Positions 42,730-51,709 of a stretch of 64,000 bases of DNA are shown here, piece after piece. Position 1 is the first letter of the stretch. Each line of letters starts with the position of its first letter. Made by a program: the position numbers and the translations under genes. The DNA lies in assembly GCA_018266375.1 (NCBI GenBank), contig JAFEAO010000005.1, forward strand, positions 192,619 through 256,618, read 5' to 3'. The notes under the pieces are model-generated. The model worked only from the letters and a program-made list of their open reading frames with translations. It ran no database searches and had not been told where the DNA came from. This DNA is from Bdellovibrionales bacterium (GTDB lineage: Bacteria > Bdellovibrionota > UBA1018 > CAIMNF01).

Positions 42730-45409
42730 ACAAATCGCCATTCTCGCGCTCTTGATCGCTTCGATGTGGAGCGTTTACTCCCGCGCCCAAACCCGCACCA
42801 ATTTGTTTCAGCTGCAGTGGGCGCTCAGAAACACGGGCGAGACTCAACGTGTAGCGATCGACCACTATACCTCGGGCCGGATTATCGGCGTTCCAGGCGA
42901 AGACATTCGTGTCCCAGAGACGGCGGCGGCCAACACTAACAAAGTCATCGTCGCCGTCCTTGATACGGGCGTGGATTATACCCATCCGCAGCTCAAAGAA
43001 ATCCTTGCGGGCAAGGGTTACAACTTCGTCAACAATAACGACGACGCAAGCGACACTCACGGCCACGGCACGCACGTGTCCGGAATTATCGGGGCAAAAC
43101 TCGATGCAAGCGGCTTCCGCGGCGTGACTCAAAATGCGCTTATTCTCCCGGTAAAAGTGGTTCAAACCGGCCCGAACGCCCCGGTCAGACCGCAAGAAGT
43201 CGACCCGGGTGCCGGCACCGCGCTTACCGAGAACGTCGCTAAAGGTTTAAAATATGCGATTCAAAACGGTGCGAAGGTCATCAACCTCTCTCTCGCTTGG
43301 CCAAGCGCAATCCGCTCAAAAGCGGTCGACGACGCGATGAAGCTCGCTGCCGATAAGGACGTGATTGTAGTGTCTTCGGCAGGTAACGACAGCACGCTCG
43401 CGAACGTCTACCCTTGCATCTATGCAAACGTCGTTTGCGTGGGCGCACAAGGCCCGGACGGCGCTTACACCTACTTTTCAAACTACGGTTCGATGGTCGA
43501 TATCCTCGCACCGGGGATTTCTATCCTCAGCACATGGCCGATGAATAAAAACCCATCGACTTTTGCCGGTCAAATCGGGTACGAGTTCCGGAACGGTACT
43601 TCGATGGCGGCACCCGTCGTCGCCGGCATGCTCGTCGAACTGCTTTCTCGTGGAATGAGCCCGAGCGAAGCCAAGGCGCGTTTGTTTCTAGGCGCTCGCG
43701 CGACTCAAGTGCAAAGCCGCTTCGAAACCGATCTGCAAGACACTTACTCAAACGATGCCAATAAGGTTCGCAAGACCTCTCGTTATGGGAACGCGGATCT
43801 GGCAAACGCTCTCGAAATCAAAGCGCAACCCCTTGTGGTCCCTGCGGAGAAAGCACCGCTAGATCTGGTGTGGGACGGAGTTCAACCCACTATTACTGCC
43901 ACCGTAAATTGGAAGAACCTGTGGGTCGATGCTCACGAAGTCGATGTCACGGTGGGCACTCAAGTTTTTCACTTTGCTCAAATTAAAGCGGACGAAACCG
44001 TAAGCACCACGATCTCGATCCCGGTGAACAGTCAAACACAAAGCGCGTTTACGCTTCCCGCATCCGCCGAAGGACACGAATTTGAATTCTCGGTGCAGAT
44101 CCGCCGGATTTTAAGTGCATCTCAGGTTCCCGCAAATGCAACAAAGGCCTCGATCGAACGTCTTCGTTATACCGACTATGACTCGGTTCGAAGCGTCGTT
44201 GCAGCGGACGGCAATGCCTATCTCGATTTACTTTTAATCAAAGGCAGTGCCGAACCCGCCGTTAAAAAAATGCGGGTAGAACTCGTGCAGAATGGCCGCG
44301 CCTCGGGATCTACCGAACTCACGGGCGTCACCTCCGACCAACTTTTAAATCCGTATCGCCTTCCGGACTCCACCTACGCGTTCATCTTCAGCCAGGTGGA
44401 CGAAAAAAATAAGCCGTTTTTCCTGATTAAATACTTGGACGGCAATATGAAGCCGCTTCACGACCTTAAAATCGCGACCGACGTGACCGTACTATCCGAA
44501 GACCTGAAATGGGTGAAGAGCGCTCAAGGCTACAACCCGATTTGGATCTCTTACGGCTACACTCCTAAACCGGACCTCCCGAAGTACACACCTTGGGACC
44601 CGAACTTCAAAGACTCCAGGCTTTTTAGAATTTATCTTGTGAGAGAGGGTGAAATTCGAAGCGTGAAGTTGAGTAAAAATCAACTTCCTCTTCAAATCTT
44701 GGAAGACGGATCGGTTTTGATCGCGGACGGCTACAGTTACTTCGTGAAATACACCAAAGCTCATATCGCGGACGGAGAAATAAAATCCGAAGACCCCGTC
44801 ACGCTCAAAGAGTACAGGAACTTAATCGGTCTGACCGGTCCGATGCCGGTGATTGCGCTCGACGGCGCTTCGAACGACCTCCTTGCGATTCCAGGCCCTT
44901 CGACACCGGGTACTCTGCGGATCAGCACCCTGGGGTCAACTCCGATGGATGACATCTTAAATCGCGCAAGCCCGCTCGAAGTCCTCATTATGATGAACGG
45001 CGCATTCTTGGAACCCTCGGGTCCAAGTTACTTCGTACAAACCCACTACGATCTCAAATATTTCAAATCGGGATCGAACCAGACGATTTCAACTTCACTC
45101 AACCGTTACAGCTACATTCCATCAATGATCTTTAACCGCAACTTTTACCCGCTCATCACTCAGGATCAAAACGGCAAACGCTATCCTTCGGTCTACATTG
45201 CAGCCTCGATTGCAAACGCGGACGTATCCGAAGTATTGATCGCCGACTCGGATCAACAAAAGTTTCTGCGTCCGGCATTATTCCGGATTCAAGCACGCGA
45301 CTGCGTCGCGCTCGGAAACTTCATCGCCGCAGACGGTACTCACCCCGCACAACTCGTCTTTGTGTGCGGGACCGAGATCGTGAAGCTCCCGCTCACCATT
45401 CAAAAGTAA
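42719..45409 (+). CDS. Exported subtilisin-like serine protease (S8 family)
   Basis: The 896-residue protein has a signal peptide (about 1-23) and an S8 catalytic domain at about 70-330. The complete triad is D82 (VAVLDTGVDY), H116 (THGHGTHVSG) and S295 (RNGTSMAAP), with oxyanion N223 (SSAGNDS), so it should be active. There is little or no propeptide: about 45 residues lie between the signal and the catalytic domain (WALRNTG is typical of the mature start in this family). The C-terminal 550 residues are beta-rich and repetitive, perhaps a jelly-roll plus propeller. It starts inside the end of the 1097-aa exported-protein gene. Secreted or surface proteolysis, possibly of that neighbour, is a reasonable inference. 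Confidence 0.92.
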   Translation: MGTRQIAILALLIASMWSVYSRAQTRTNLFQLQWALRNTGETQRVAIDHYTSGRIIGVPGEDIRVPETAAANTNKVIVAVLDTGVDYTHPQLKEILAGKGYNFVNNNDDASDTHGHGTHVSGIIGAKLDASGFRGVTQNALILPVKVVQTGPNAPVRPQEVDPGAGTALTENVAKGLKYAIQNGAKVINLSLAWPSAIRSKAVDDAMKLAADKDVIVVSSAGNDSTLANVYPCIYANVVCVGAQGPDGAYTYFSNYGSMVDILAPGISILSTWPMNKNPSTFAGQIGYEFRNGTSMAAPVVAGMLVELLSRGMSPSEAKARLFLGARATQVQSRFETDLQDTYSNDANKVRKTSRYGNADLANALEIKAQPLVVPAEKAPLDLVWDGVQPTITATVNWKNLWVDAHEVDVTVGTQVFHFAQIKADETVSTTISIPVNSQTQSAFTLPASAEGHEFEFSVQIRRILSASQVPANATKASIERLRYTDYDSVRSVVAADGNAYLDLLLIKGSAEPAVKKMRVELVQNGRASGSTELTGVTSDQLLNPYRLPDSTYAFIFSQVDEKNKPFFLIKYLDGNMKPLHDLKIATDVTVLSEDLKWVKSAQGYNPIWISYGYTPKPDLPKYTPWDPNFKDSRLFRIYLVREGEIRSVKLSKNQLPLQILEDGSVLIADGYSYFVKYTKAHIADGEIKSEDPVTLKEYRNLIGLTGPMPVIALDGASNDLLAIPGPSTPGTLRISTLGSTPMDDILNRASPLEVLIMMNGAFLEPSGPSYFVQTHYDLKYFKSGSNQTISTSLNRYSYIPSMIFNRNFYPLITQDQNGKRYPSVYIAASIANADVSEVLIADSDQQKFLRPALFRIQARDCVALGNFIAADGTHPAQLVFVCGTEIVKLPLTIQK

Positions 45410-46883
45410 TTTCGACCATTTTTTCGATCACGTCGTAAAACGGCGCATCCTCTTCGAAATGCGGAATATCTTTACGAATCCGCGCATGGATCTTCTCAAG
45501 CTCTGGAGTCGTCGTCAAAGGACGTAGCAAATCAATGCCTTGTGCGGCCGTGATCAGTTCCATCGCGAGTACGCGGCGGACGTTTTCAACCACCTTCACT
45601 GCTTTTCGCGCCCCCCAGGCGCCCATGCTTACATGGTCCTCTTTGTCGGCGGAAGTCGGAATCGAGTCGACCGAAGCCGGGTGGGCCAAGGTTTTATTCT
45701 CGCTCACGATACTGGCAGCCGCATACTGTACGATCATAAATCCGCTGTTTAAACCTGCTTTTTTCATGAGAAAAGGCGGAAGACTCGAGAACTCGGCGTT
45801 AGTGAGTTTGTCAATCCTGCGTTCGGAGATACTCGCGATCTCCGCCATAGCGATCGTCAGATAATCCATGGCGACCGCGAGATATTGCCCGTGAAAGTTG
45901 CCGCCACTTAAAATCTCTTTTTCTTCGACGAACACGATCGGGTTGTCAGTCACGGAGTTGATCTCACGTTCGATAATCTCGCGGACAAACTTAACGGTGT
46001 CGACACTCGCGCCATGAACCTGCGGAATACAACGCAAACTGTACGGATCTTGAACCTTACCGCAAGCTTCGTGGCTCGTGGCAATCTCGCTCAAACGCGG
46101 CTTAGTCAGGAGTTCGCGCATTCCGCGCGCAACCGCGACTTGTCCCGGATGCGCGCGAACTTGATGAATTTTTTTATCGAATGGAACCGCCGTTCCGCGA
46201 ACTGCTTCGATCGTCAGAGCACCGGCAAAGTTTGCAACGCGCAAAAGCTGTTCGGAATCGAGCACGGCAAACACGCCGTGAGCCGCCATCATTTGAGTAC
46301 CGTTAATAAGCGCCAAGCCTTCTTTCGGACCGAGTTCCGCTTTTTTGAGCTTGCGTGCACGAAGCGCTTCGGCTCCGGACATGAGTTTGCCATTGACGTA
46401 CGCTTTGCCTTCGCCGATCAGTACGAGCGCGAGGTGCGCTAAAGGAGCCAAGTCCCCGCTCGCGCCGACACTTCCCTGCTCCGGTATCCACGGAGTCACA
46501 CCTGAGTTGAGTAAATCAAGGAGCGCTTCAACCGTACGAAGGCTAACCCCCGAGTTTCCTTGAATCAAAGTCGCGGCACGCAAGAGTACCATCGCCCGGA
46601 CTTTATCGCGCGCAAGCGGTTGTCCCGTTCCCACCGAATGCGAACGAATTAAGTTAACCTGAAGCTGACGAATGTCTTTTTTATCGACGGTAACGCTGGA
46701 GAGCGGACCGAAGCCTGTGTTCACTCCGTAAACCACTTCATCGGAAGAGGCGACTTTCAGCAAAAATTTATGAGCAGCTTGGATTTTTTTACGAGCGGTG
46801 TCCGACAGACTCACTTTCTCGTCTTGACGGGCGACCCGGGCTACTTTCTCGAGCGTTAAACGTCCTTTTCCGAGTTCGATCAT
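45393..46883 (-). CDS. hutH: Histidine ammonia-lyase
   Basis: HutH deaminates histidine to urocanate. The 496-residue protein has the Ala-Ser-Gly triad (141-143, in GSVGASGDLAPLAH) that cyclises to the MIO electrophile, the YGVNTGFGPL N-terminal motif and the IPTSADKEDHVSMG block near the C-terminus, so it appears active. Other hut genes (hutU, hutI, hutG) are not in the window. It is the last gene of a run with lptF/G-like, def, fmt and rpe, linked to rpe by an ATGA overlap. A tyrosine or phenylalanine ammonia-lyase is the alternative within this family. The 3' end overlaps the convergent subtilase gene by 17 bases. Confidence 0.9.
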   Translation of the reverse strand: MIELGKGRLTLEKVARVARQDEKVSLSDTARKKIQAAHKFLLKVASSDEVVYGVNTGFGPLSSVTVDKKDIRQLQVNLIRSHSVGTGQPLARDKVRAMVLLRAATLIQGNSGVSLRTVEALLDLLNSGVTPWIPEQGSVGASGDLAPLAHLALVLIGEGKAYVNGKLMSGAEALRARKLKKAELGPKEGLALINGTQMMAAHGVFAVLDSEQLLRVANFAGALTIEAVRGTAVPFDKKIHQVRAHPGQVAVARGMRELLTKPRLSEIATSHEACGKVQDPYSLRCIPQVHGASVDTVKFVREIIEREINSVTDNPIVFVEEKEILSGGNFHGQYLAVAMDYLTIAMAEIASISERRIDKLTNAEFSSLPPFLMKKAGLNSGFMIVQYAAASIVSENKTLAHPASVDSIPTSADKEDHVSMGAWGARKAVKVVENVRRVLAMELITAAQGIDLLRPLTTTPELEKIHARIRKDIPHFEEDAPFYDVIEKMVEITFEW

Positions 46884-47530
46884 TTGATTGCCTTCTCCAA
46901 ATCCGCATACGCTTGTTTACGATCTTTTGCCGAGAAAATCGCTGAGCCAGCAACAAACACTTCGACGCCTGCGGCTTTTGCGACGCCTGCGGTTTTTAAA
47001 TTGATTCCGCCGTCGATTTCTATCAGACCTTTAAACGCTCCCGATTTCTTTTTCGAGGCTAGCCACTTTGCCTTATCAAGCTGTTCCGGCATGAAGCTTT
47101 GTCCGCCGAAACCGGGTTCCACACTCATGATTAAAACAAGATCGAGATCAGCCAAAAACGGCTCTAAAACCGTGATCGGCGTCTTCGGCTTAACCGATAC
47201 CCCAGTCTTACGTCCCGCCGCACGAATCGAGTTCAAAAGCCCGCGTAAGTCTTTGACCGCTTCAAAATGGATCGTGATCACGTCGGCACCCGCTTTGATA
47301 AACCAAGGCACCATCTTCTCCGGCTCGTTGACCATCAAATGGCAATCGAGCGTTGACCTGGTTTTTGACCGCAAAGACTCGACCACGACCGGTCCGATCG
47401 TCAGGTTCGGAACAAAGTGCCCATCCATCACGTCAACATGGAGCCAATTACATCCGTAACCTTCTACCTCTTTGATCTCGACTTCGAGACGGGCAAAGTC
47501 AGCTGACAAAATCGAAGGAGCTAGAATCAT
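46880..47530 (-). CDS. rpe: Ribulose-phosphate 3-epimerase
   Basis: Rpe interconverts ribulose-5-phosphate and xylulose-5-phosphate in the pentose phosphate pathway. The 216-residue TIM barrel shows APSILSADFARL at the start, the metal/catalytic HVDVMDGHFVPNLTIGP block, MSVEPGFGGQSF and the IDGGIN strand with the second catalytic aspartate. Length and motifs are normal. It is coupled by four-base overlaps to fmt upstream and hutH downstream. Confidence 0.95.
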   Translation of the reverse strand: MILAPSILSADFARLEVEIKEVEGYGCNWLHVDVMDGHFVPNLTIGPVVVESLRSKTRSTLDCHLMVNEPEKMVPWFIKAGADVITIHFEAVKDLRGLLNSIRAAGRKTGVSVKPKTPITVLEPFLADLDLVLIMSVEPGFGGQSFMPEQLDKAKWLASKKKSGAFKGLIEIDGGINLKTAGVAKAAGVEVFVAGSAIFSAKDRKQAYADLEKAIK

Positions 47531-48525
47531 ACTTTACCCCCAGAAGCCGGTGTTGCCAGCGCGTTCAATGGAACAGCAGACGGGACCATCACTAAATCCA
47601 ACGGGAGCGCGATACCGCGACCTTTGAGCCCATTCATAAAATCATGAACTGCCATCGAGCGCTTACCTTCTTCCTGTAGTTCAAAAATCTCGTATGCCGA
47701 TTGCGCACAGGTAACATAAAGCGAGCCCATATTCTCAATCAATCGCCCCGGACCCCCGCGATCGATCGTTGAACGAAAAGGCTTGCCTTTTTTAATTTTC
47801 AGCTTCAGGCCGCTCGTCGTGCACACGCGAGTGCCCGGCCATGGATTCAGCGCCCGGACCGCGCGGTCGATTTCAGATGCAGTTTTAGTCCAATCCAAGT
47901 TTTCCATCTCTTTGGTGAGCTTGTGCGCATACGTCACAAGACCCTCGTCCTGTTTTTCGGGACGAATTGAGCCTTCCATGACGCCATCCAAGGTTTTTAC
48001 AATGAGGTCCGCACCCATCTCGGCAAGGCGGTCGTGCAGGGTCTGAGTTGTGTCGTCCGACGCGATTCGGGTGCGTCCTTGCATGAGCATGTCGCCCGCA
48101 TCGAGCTTCGGGACGATTTTCATGGTCGTGATACCGGTTTCTTCGTCGCCCGCGAGCAAGGCCCAATGAATCGGCGCGGCCCCGCGCCAGCGCGGAAGGA
48201 GAGACGAATGAATATTGATCGTGTCATATTTCGGCGTCTCGATCACCGGCAGTTTCAAAATCTGTCCATAGGCCACCACAACGATAAAATCAGGTGCGTA
48301 AGATTTGATGCGTTCGATCTCTTCCGGGATCGAAACTTTCTCCGGAGTAAACACCGGTAGACCGTGCTCTAGCGCGACTTTCTTGACCGGCGTCGGAGTA
48401 ACCTGGAGTCCACGTCCCACCGCTTTATCGGGCTGAGTGTAAACCGCGACCACCTCGCAAGTCCGAATCAAAGCACGAAGCGCCGGAACCGAAAATTCGG
48501 GAGTACCCATGAAAACGACTTTCAT
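47527..48525 (-). CDS. fmt: Methionyl-tRNA formyltransferase
   Basis: Fmt formylates initiator Met-tRNA using 10-formyl-THF. The 332-residue protein has the N-terminal MGTPEFSVPAL motif, the catalytic region INIHSSLLPRWRGAAPIHWA with Asn/His, and LDAGDML with the catalytic aspartate. A C-terminal OB-like domain for tRNA binding is present (about residues 210-320). It follows def with a four-base overlap, the classical def-fmt pair, and overlaps rpe at its end. Confidence 0.96.
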   Translation of the reverse strand: MKVVFMGTPEFSVPALRALIRTCEVVAVYTQPDKAVGRGLQVTPTPVKKVALEHGLPVFTPEKVSIPEEIERIKSYAPDFIVVVAYGQILKLPVIETPKYDTINIHSSLLPRWRGAAPIHWALLAGDEETGITTMKIVPKLDAGDMLMQGRTRIASDDTTQTLHDRLAEMGADLIVKTLDGVMEGSIRPEKQDEGLVTYAHKLTKEMENLDWTKTASEIDRAVRALNPWPGTRVCTTSGLKLKIKKGKPFRSTIDRGGPGRLIENMGSLYVTCAQSAYEIFELQEEGKRSMAVHDFMNGLKGRGIALPLDLVMVPSAVPLNALATPASGGKV

Positions 48526-49130
48526 TTTTTCTCCCGTTCCCTTTCTTTTCGTTCCTGGATCATTTTTTTCTGGGCAAACTTCCGACGTAAGTTATTGAGG
48601 TGATCGATAAAGAGCGTTCCCTCCAAGTGGTCGATCTCGTGCTGCAAACAAATCGCCTGCAAATCGTCTGCGGCCAATACTTTCTGCAAACCGTCGATCG
48701 TAGTGTACTGAACTTTAATTTTTTCGGCACGTTTGACTTCCGACTGATAGCCCGGCACCGAGAGACAAGCTTCTTTGATTGATGCGGTTCCTTCTTTATA
48801 AATGATCTCTGGATTGATCAAGATCAGCGGCTTCTTGCCTGTCACGAGTTGTCCCGCAATAACTTCCCCATCGGCCGGGATCGGATCACCGTCGATCGTT
48901 TTCGAAGGATCATTCGGATCGGTATCGACGGCATTGTAGTCGGTATCGACAACGATGATGCGCTCAAGCACTCCCACCTGGTTTGCCGCAAGTCCAATCC
49001 CCGGCGCTTCATACATGGTCTCAAGCATGTCATCGGCGACCTTAAAATAGGTCTTCTCCACGCGATCAATCGGCTTGGCCCTCTGAGCTAAAACATCGTC
49101 TGGATAAGTGTAGATTTTAAGCTTCGCCAT
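48522..49130 (-). CDS. def: Peptide deformylase
   Basis: Def removes the N-formyl group from nascent proteins. Its three motifs are all visible: GIGLAANQVG (about 45-54), EACLSVPGY, and QHEIDHLEG, which supplies the two metal-binding histidines and the catalytic glutamate. At 202 residues it is somewhat longer than the E. coli enzyme because of an insertion of about 25 residues after the first strand (about 62-88, Asp/Pro-rich). The C-terminus is basic. It starts 15 bases after the LptF/G-like gene and overlaps fmt by four bases. Confidence 0.95.
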   Translation of the reverse strand: MAKLKIYTYPDDVLAQRAKPIDRVEKTYFKVADDMLETMYEAPGIGLAANQVGVLERIIVVDTDYNAVDTDPNDPSKTIDGDPIPADGEVIAGQLVTGKKPLILINPEIIYKEGTASIKEACLSVPGYQSEVKRAEKIKVQYTTIDGLQKVLAADDLQAICLQHEIDHLEGTLFIDHLNNLRRKFAQKKMIQERKEREREKK

Positions 49131-49145
49131 CGCTTTGGAATGCCC

Positions 49146-50213
49146 TTACGCCTTCTTCCTTACTAACAAGAAAAGCGCAAGAAATCCAAAGATTAGCGAC
49201 GGTAGCCAAGCCGCAAGAATCGGCTGAATCGTGCCATTCTGGCCCATGGACAAGCTGATGGAATAACCTAGCCAGTAAAAGAACGTAATAGTAAAGGCAA
49301 TCAGCATGTCCTTGGCCATCCGGCCTTCGCGCACCCGACTCACCGAAAACGGCACTGCCAGAAGGCACATGATCAAAGGGATGAAGCTCAGACTGAAACG
49401 AGAATGCAACTTTACCTCGAACGCCCTGGAATCAATCCCACTCTTCTTGTTGACGTCGATAAATCGAATCAGATCTTTAATTCTGAGACGGTCGACCTCG
49501 CGTTCGATCATTTTAAAATCTTTAGGACCCTCTTTGATTTTGAGCATTCGCGATTGGAACGGCTCGATCACCGGATAACCCTCTTTGTTAAATTTCGTTG
49601 CGGTCCCGCCGTCAAGCTCCCATTCGTTTCCGTTGTAAGTCGCCGTCTCGGCCTGGAGAAGCTCGATCAGGTTGAAATCGTCGGAGAATACGTAAACCCC
49701 GATCCCGAAAATACGTTCGGTTTTCGGGTCAAACGTCCGCAAGTGGTAAATCAGGTTGCTCGAACGATACCAGATCTTGTCCTGCTTCACGTCCAAGAAG
49801 AAATCCTGGCGTTTTTTGATTTCGCGCCAGTAAAAAAGGCTCTTCTTTTCGTGAAGGGCCGGGAGAATGCGATCTTGCACGACGAGCGAAAAGCAGCACA
49901 TGACGAACACGATCGGAAAAATCACGCTGACCATTTGAGCCAAGCTGATCCCGATCGAGTGACAAGCCACGAGCTCGTTGGTCTTGCTCATGCCAGAGAA
50001 AGTCAAAACCGTCGCTACGAGCGCGGCCGGGGGCGCCACCGTCACCATCATTTTCGGAAAATCATACAAGGTGTAAATGATGAGCTGGTTGAGCGCGTAA
50101 TCGTTGAGCTGCGTAATGATGGTCTGAAAGAAAAACAGCCCCGTCAGCCCGAAGAGGGATAAAAGTAGGTTCTTAAAAAACGAGGTGGCGATGTAACGCG
50201 CTAGTATTTGCAT
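49146..50213 (-). CDS. LPS export permease, LptF/LptG family
   Basis: LptF and LptG are the membrane subunits of the ABC exporter that extracts lipopolysaccharide from the inner membrane. The 355-residue protein has six predicted membrane segments: two before and one after about residue 115, and three at the C-terminus (about 272-350). A large periplasmic beta domain (about 120-265) lies between. The start MQILARYIATSFFKNLLLSL matches the LptF/G opening helix, and the coupling-helix region SKTNELVACHSIGIS is recognisable. The second LptF/G member and LptB are not nearby. It leads the def-fmt-rpe-hutH run and is divergent from lepB with only 26 bases between them. Confidence 0.88.
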   Translation of the reverse strand: MQILARYIATSFFKNLLLSLFGLTGLFFFQTIITQLNDYALNQLIIYTLYDFPKMMVTVAPPAALVATVLTFSGMSKTNELVACHSIGISLAQMVSVIFPIVFVMCCFSLVVQDRILPALHEKKSLFYWREIKKRQDFFLDVKQDKIWYRSSNLIYHLRTFDPKTERIFGIGVYVFSDDFNLIELLQAETATYNGNEWELDGGTATKFNKEGYPVIEPFQSRMLKIKEGPKDFKMIEREVDRLRIKDLIRFIDVNKKSGIDSRAFEVKLHSRFSLSFIPLIMCLLAVPFSVSRVREGRMAKDMLIAFTITFFYWLGYSISLSMGQNGTIQPILAAWLPSLIFGFLALFLLVRKKA

Positions 50214-50239
50214 GCGATCGGAGTTAAAGTAATTCTATT

Positions 50240-50992
50240 ATGACAGATCAAATCAAGACCCCCAGAAAAAAGTGGCTTTGGGACAACTTTAAGTCGCTCG
50301 GCTCAGCGCTTCTTTTGGTCTTGGTCATCCGTTCCAGCGTCATCGAGGCATTTAAGATCCCGTCCGGCTCGATGATCCCGACCCTCCTCATCGGAGACCA
50401 GATTTTCGTCAACAAGTTCTCTTATGGCCTTCGCGTACCGTTCACCGATTGGATCGGCGAGAACCCGAAGTACTTCTTCCGCCACCATGATCCGGAACGT
50501 GGCGATATCATCGTCTTCAAGTATCCGGTCGATCCGGATATTTACTTCATCAAACGTGTCGTCGGTATTCCCGGCGACGTCGTCGAAATGAAAAACAAGG
50601 TCGTCACGATCAACGGTAAACCGTTCCCAAAAGAACCGGCTTCGGACGCGCAACTCGATAAAATTTTTAAGTCTCTGGAAGACTCCTCAAACGAGTACCC
50701 TCGCGAGCGCATGGAAATCAGTAATCAAACTTTCGATCACACGATCGGAACGATCATGATCGACAAGCAGAGTTACTTCTCCGAAAACTTCCCTGCCGTG
50801 ACCGTACCGGCAGGCAGCTATTTTGTGATGGGCGACAACCGGGACAATTCCAAAGACAGCCGTTTCTGGGGTTTCGTCCCGTTTGAAAACATCAAAGGCA
50901 AGGCTGTCGTGATTTGGCTATCGGTATGGATGGATTTCGAGAACAGCAAGTTCACCTTCCGTCCCGAACGGATCGGTTCACTCCTACATTAG
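50240..50992 (+). CDS. lepB: Signal peptidase I
   Basis: LepB cleaves signal peptides of exported proteins at the periplasmic face of the inner membrane. The 250-residue protein has one membrane anchor (about 17-37), the catalytic serine S44 (PSGSMIPTLL), the general base K105 (FIKRVVGIPGD) and the box E motif GDNRDNSKDSRFWG. It is the sole gene in its orientation here, between two minus-strand operons. The end overlaps the convergent CFI-box gene by nine bases. Confidence 0.95.
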   Translation: MTDQIKTPRKKWLWDNFKSLGSALLLVLVIRSSVIEAFKIPSGSMIPTLLIGDQIFVNKFSYGLRVPFTDWIGENPKYFFRHHDPERGDIIVFKYPVDPDIYFIKRVVGIPGDVVEMKNKVVTINGKPFPKEPASDAQLDKIFKSLEDSSNEYPRERMEISNQTFDHTIGTIMIDKQSYFSENFPAVTVPAGSYFVMGDNRDNSKDSRFWGFVPFENIKGKAVVIWLSVWMDFENSKFTFRPERIGSLLH

Positions 50993-51700
50993 CCGTTTAG
51001 ACAAACGGTTGAAAAAACGCGCAACATTAGCCTGAAACGGCTCCGGCATCTCGAGCAATCCGCGCGCTAAAAGCGGCCCTACTCTATAATAGAGACGAAC
51101 AAATACGCGCCCCCACCAGCGTTTGAGCAACACCCGATCGCGGAATTCGCGCATCGCCGGCAACGTCCCGGGTTCGCAATAATCCTCGACCGCCGTCACC
51201 ATGAAACATTTATTGCCGCCGAGGCGGATATGAGCTCCCTTAAACTCCTTGCGATGGCGTGGAATGCCGTTCACCAGGTACTTGCGCACGAGCTCCGAAC
51301 TCACATGCTGATAAGGCATTCCTTTTGAGAAAAGCACGAAGCGGTCGAGATAGAGATTTAACTTCTCCTTCTCTCCACCTTTGATCTGATCTAAAATTTT
51401 TGCCAAATCCCAGAACACGCCCGTTAACAGAAGCAATTCGGCGATATCCTTTTTTTGATCGAAGAGACGCGGTTCTAGCCCATTGGACTTCACTTCCTTG
51501 GTCTTTTCAAGAAGATCGAGATATTGGTAGTAATTGGAAAGCGCCTCTTTGAATTTGGCTTCTTTGAAGTTGTTCGCGCCTTCGCGAGCGAGAGTCATGC
51601 GTTTACTGAACAACGCCAGTGCCCGCTCTTTTTCGTACTTCTCCATTTGTGTTTTCACCCGGCGTCTCGCGCGGATGGATAATGGCCGTTCGTCGCTCAC
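50984..51700 (-). CDS. Hypothetical protein with a CFI-box-like C-terminal segment
   Basis: The 238-residue product has no signal peptide. Its N-terminal two thirds are helical and charged (MSDERPLSIRARRRVKTQM, FKEALSNYYQYLDLL). Residues about 170-225 strongly resemble the CFI-box segment found at the ends of many unrelated bacterial proteins: CFMVTAVEDY, then LPAMREFRDRVLL, then GRVFVRLYYRVGP. In typical members the box starts CFIATAAYG. Here the helix is followed by about 15 more residues. Function is unknown. It lies nine bases after priA. Confidence 0.6.
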   Translation of the reverse strand: MSDERPLSIRARRRVKTQMEKYEKERALALFSKRMTLAREGANNFKEAKFKEALSNYYQYLDLLEKTKEVKSNGLEPRLFDQKKDIAELLLLTGVFWDLAKILDQIKGGEKEKLNLYLDRFVLFSKGMPYQHVSSELVRKYLVNGIPRHRKEFKGAHIRLGGNKCFMVTAVEDYCEPGTLPAMREFRDRVLLKRWWGRVFVRLYYRVGPLLARGLLEMPEPFQANVARFFNRLSKRLM

Positions 51701-51709
51701 CCAATCAGT

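Noticed and set aside
50993..51008. CCGTTT-AGAC-AAACGG hairpin between lepB and the CFI-box gene as a terminator
   Set aside because: Neither strand has a T-run directly after the stem, and it lies in coding sequence of the minus-strand gene.
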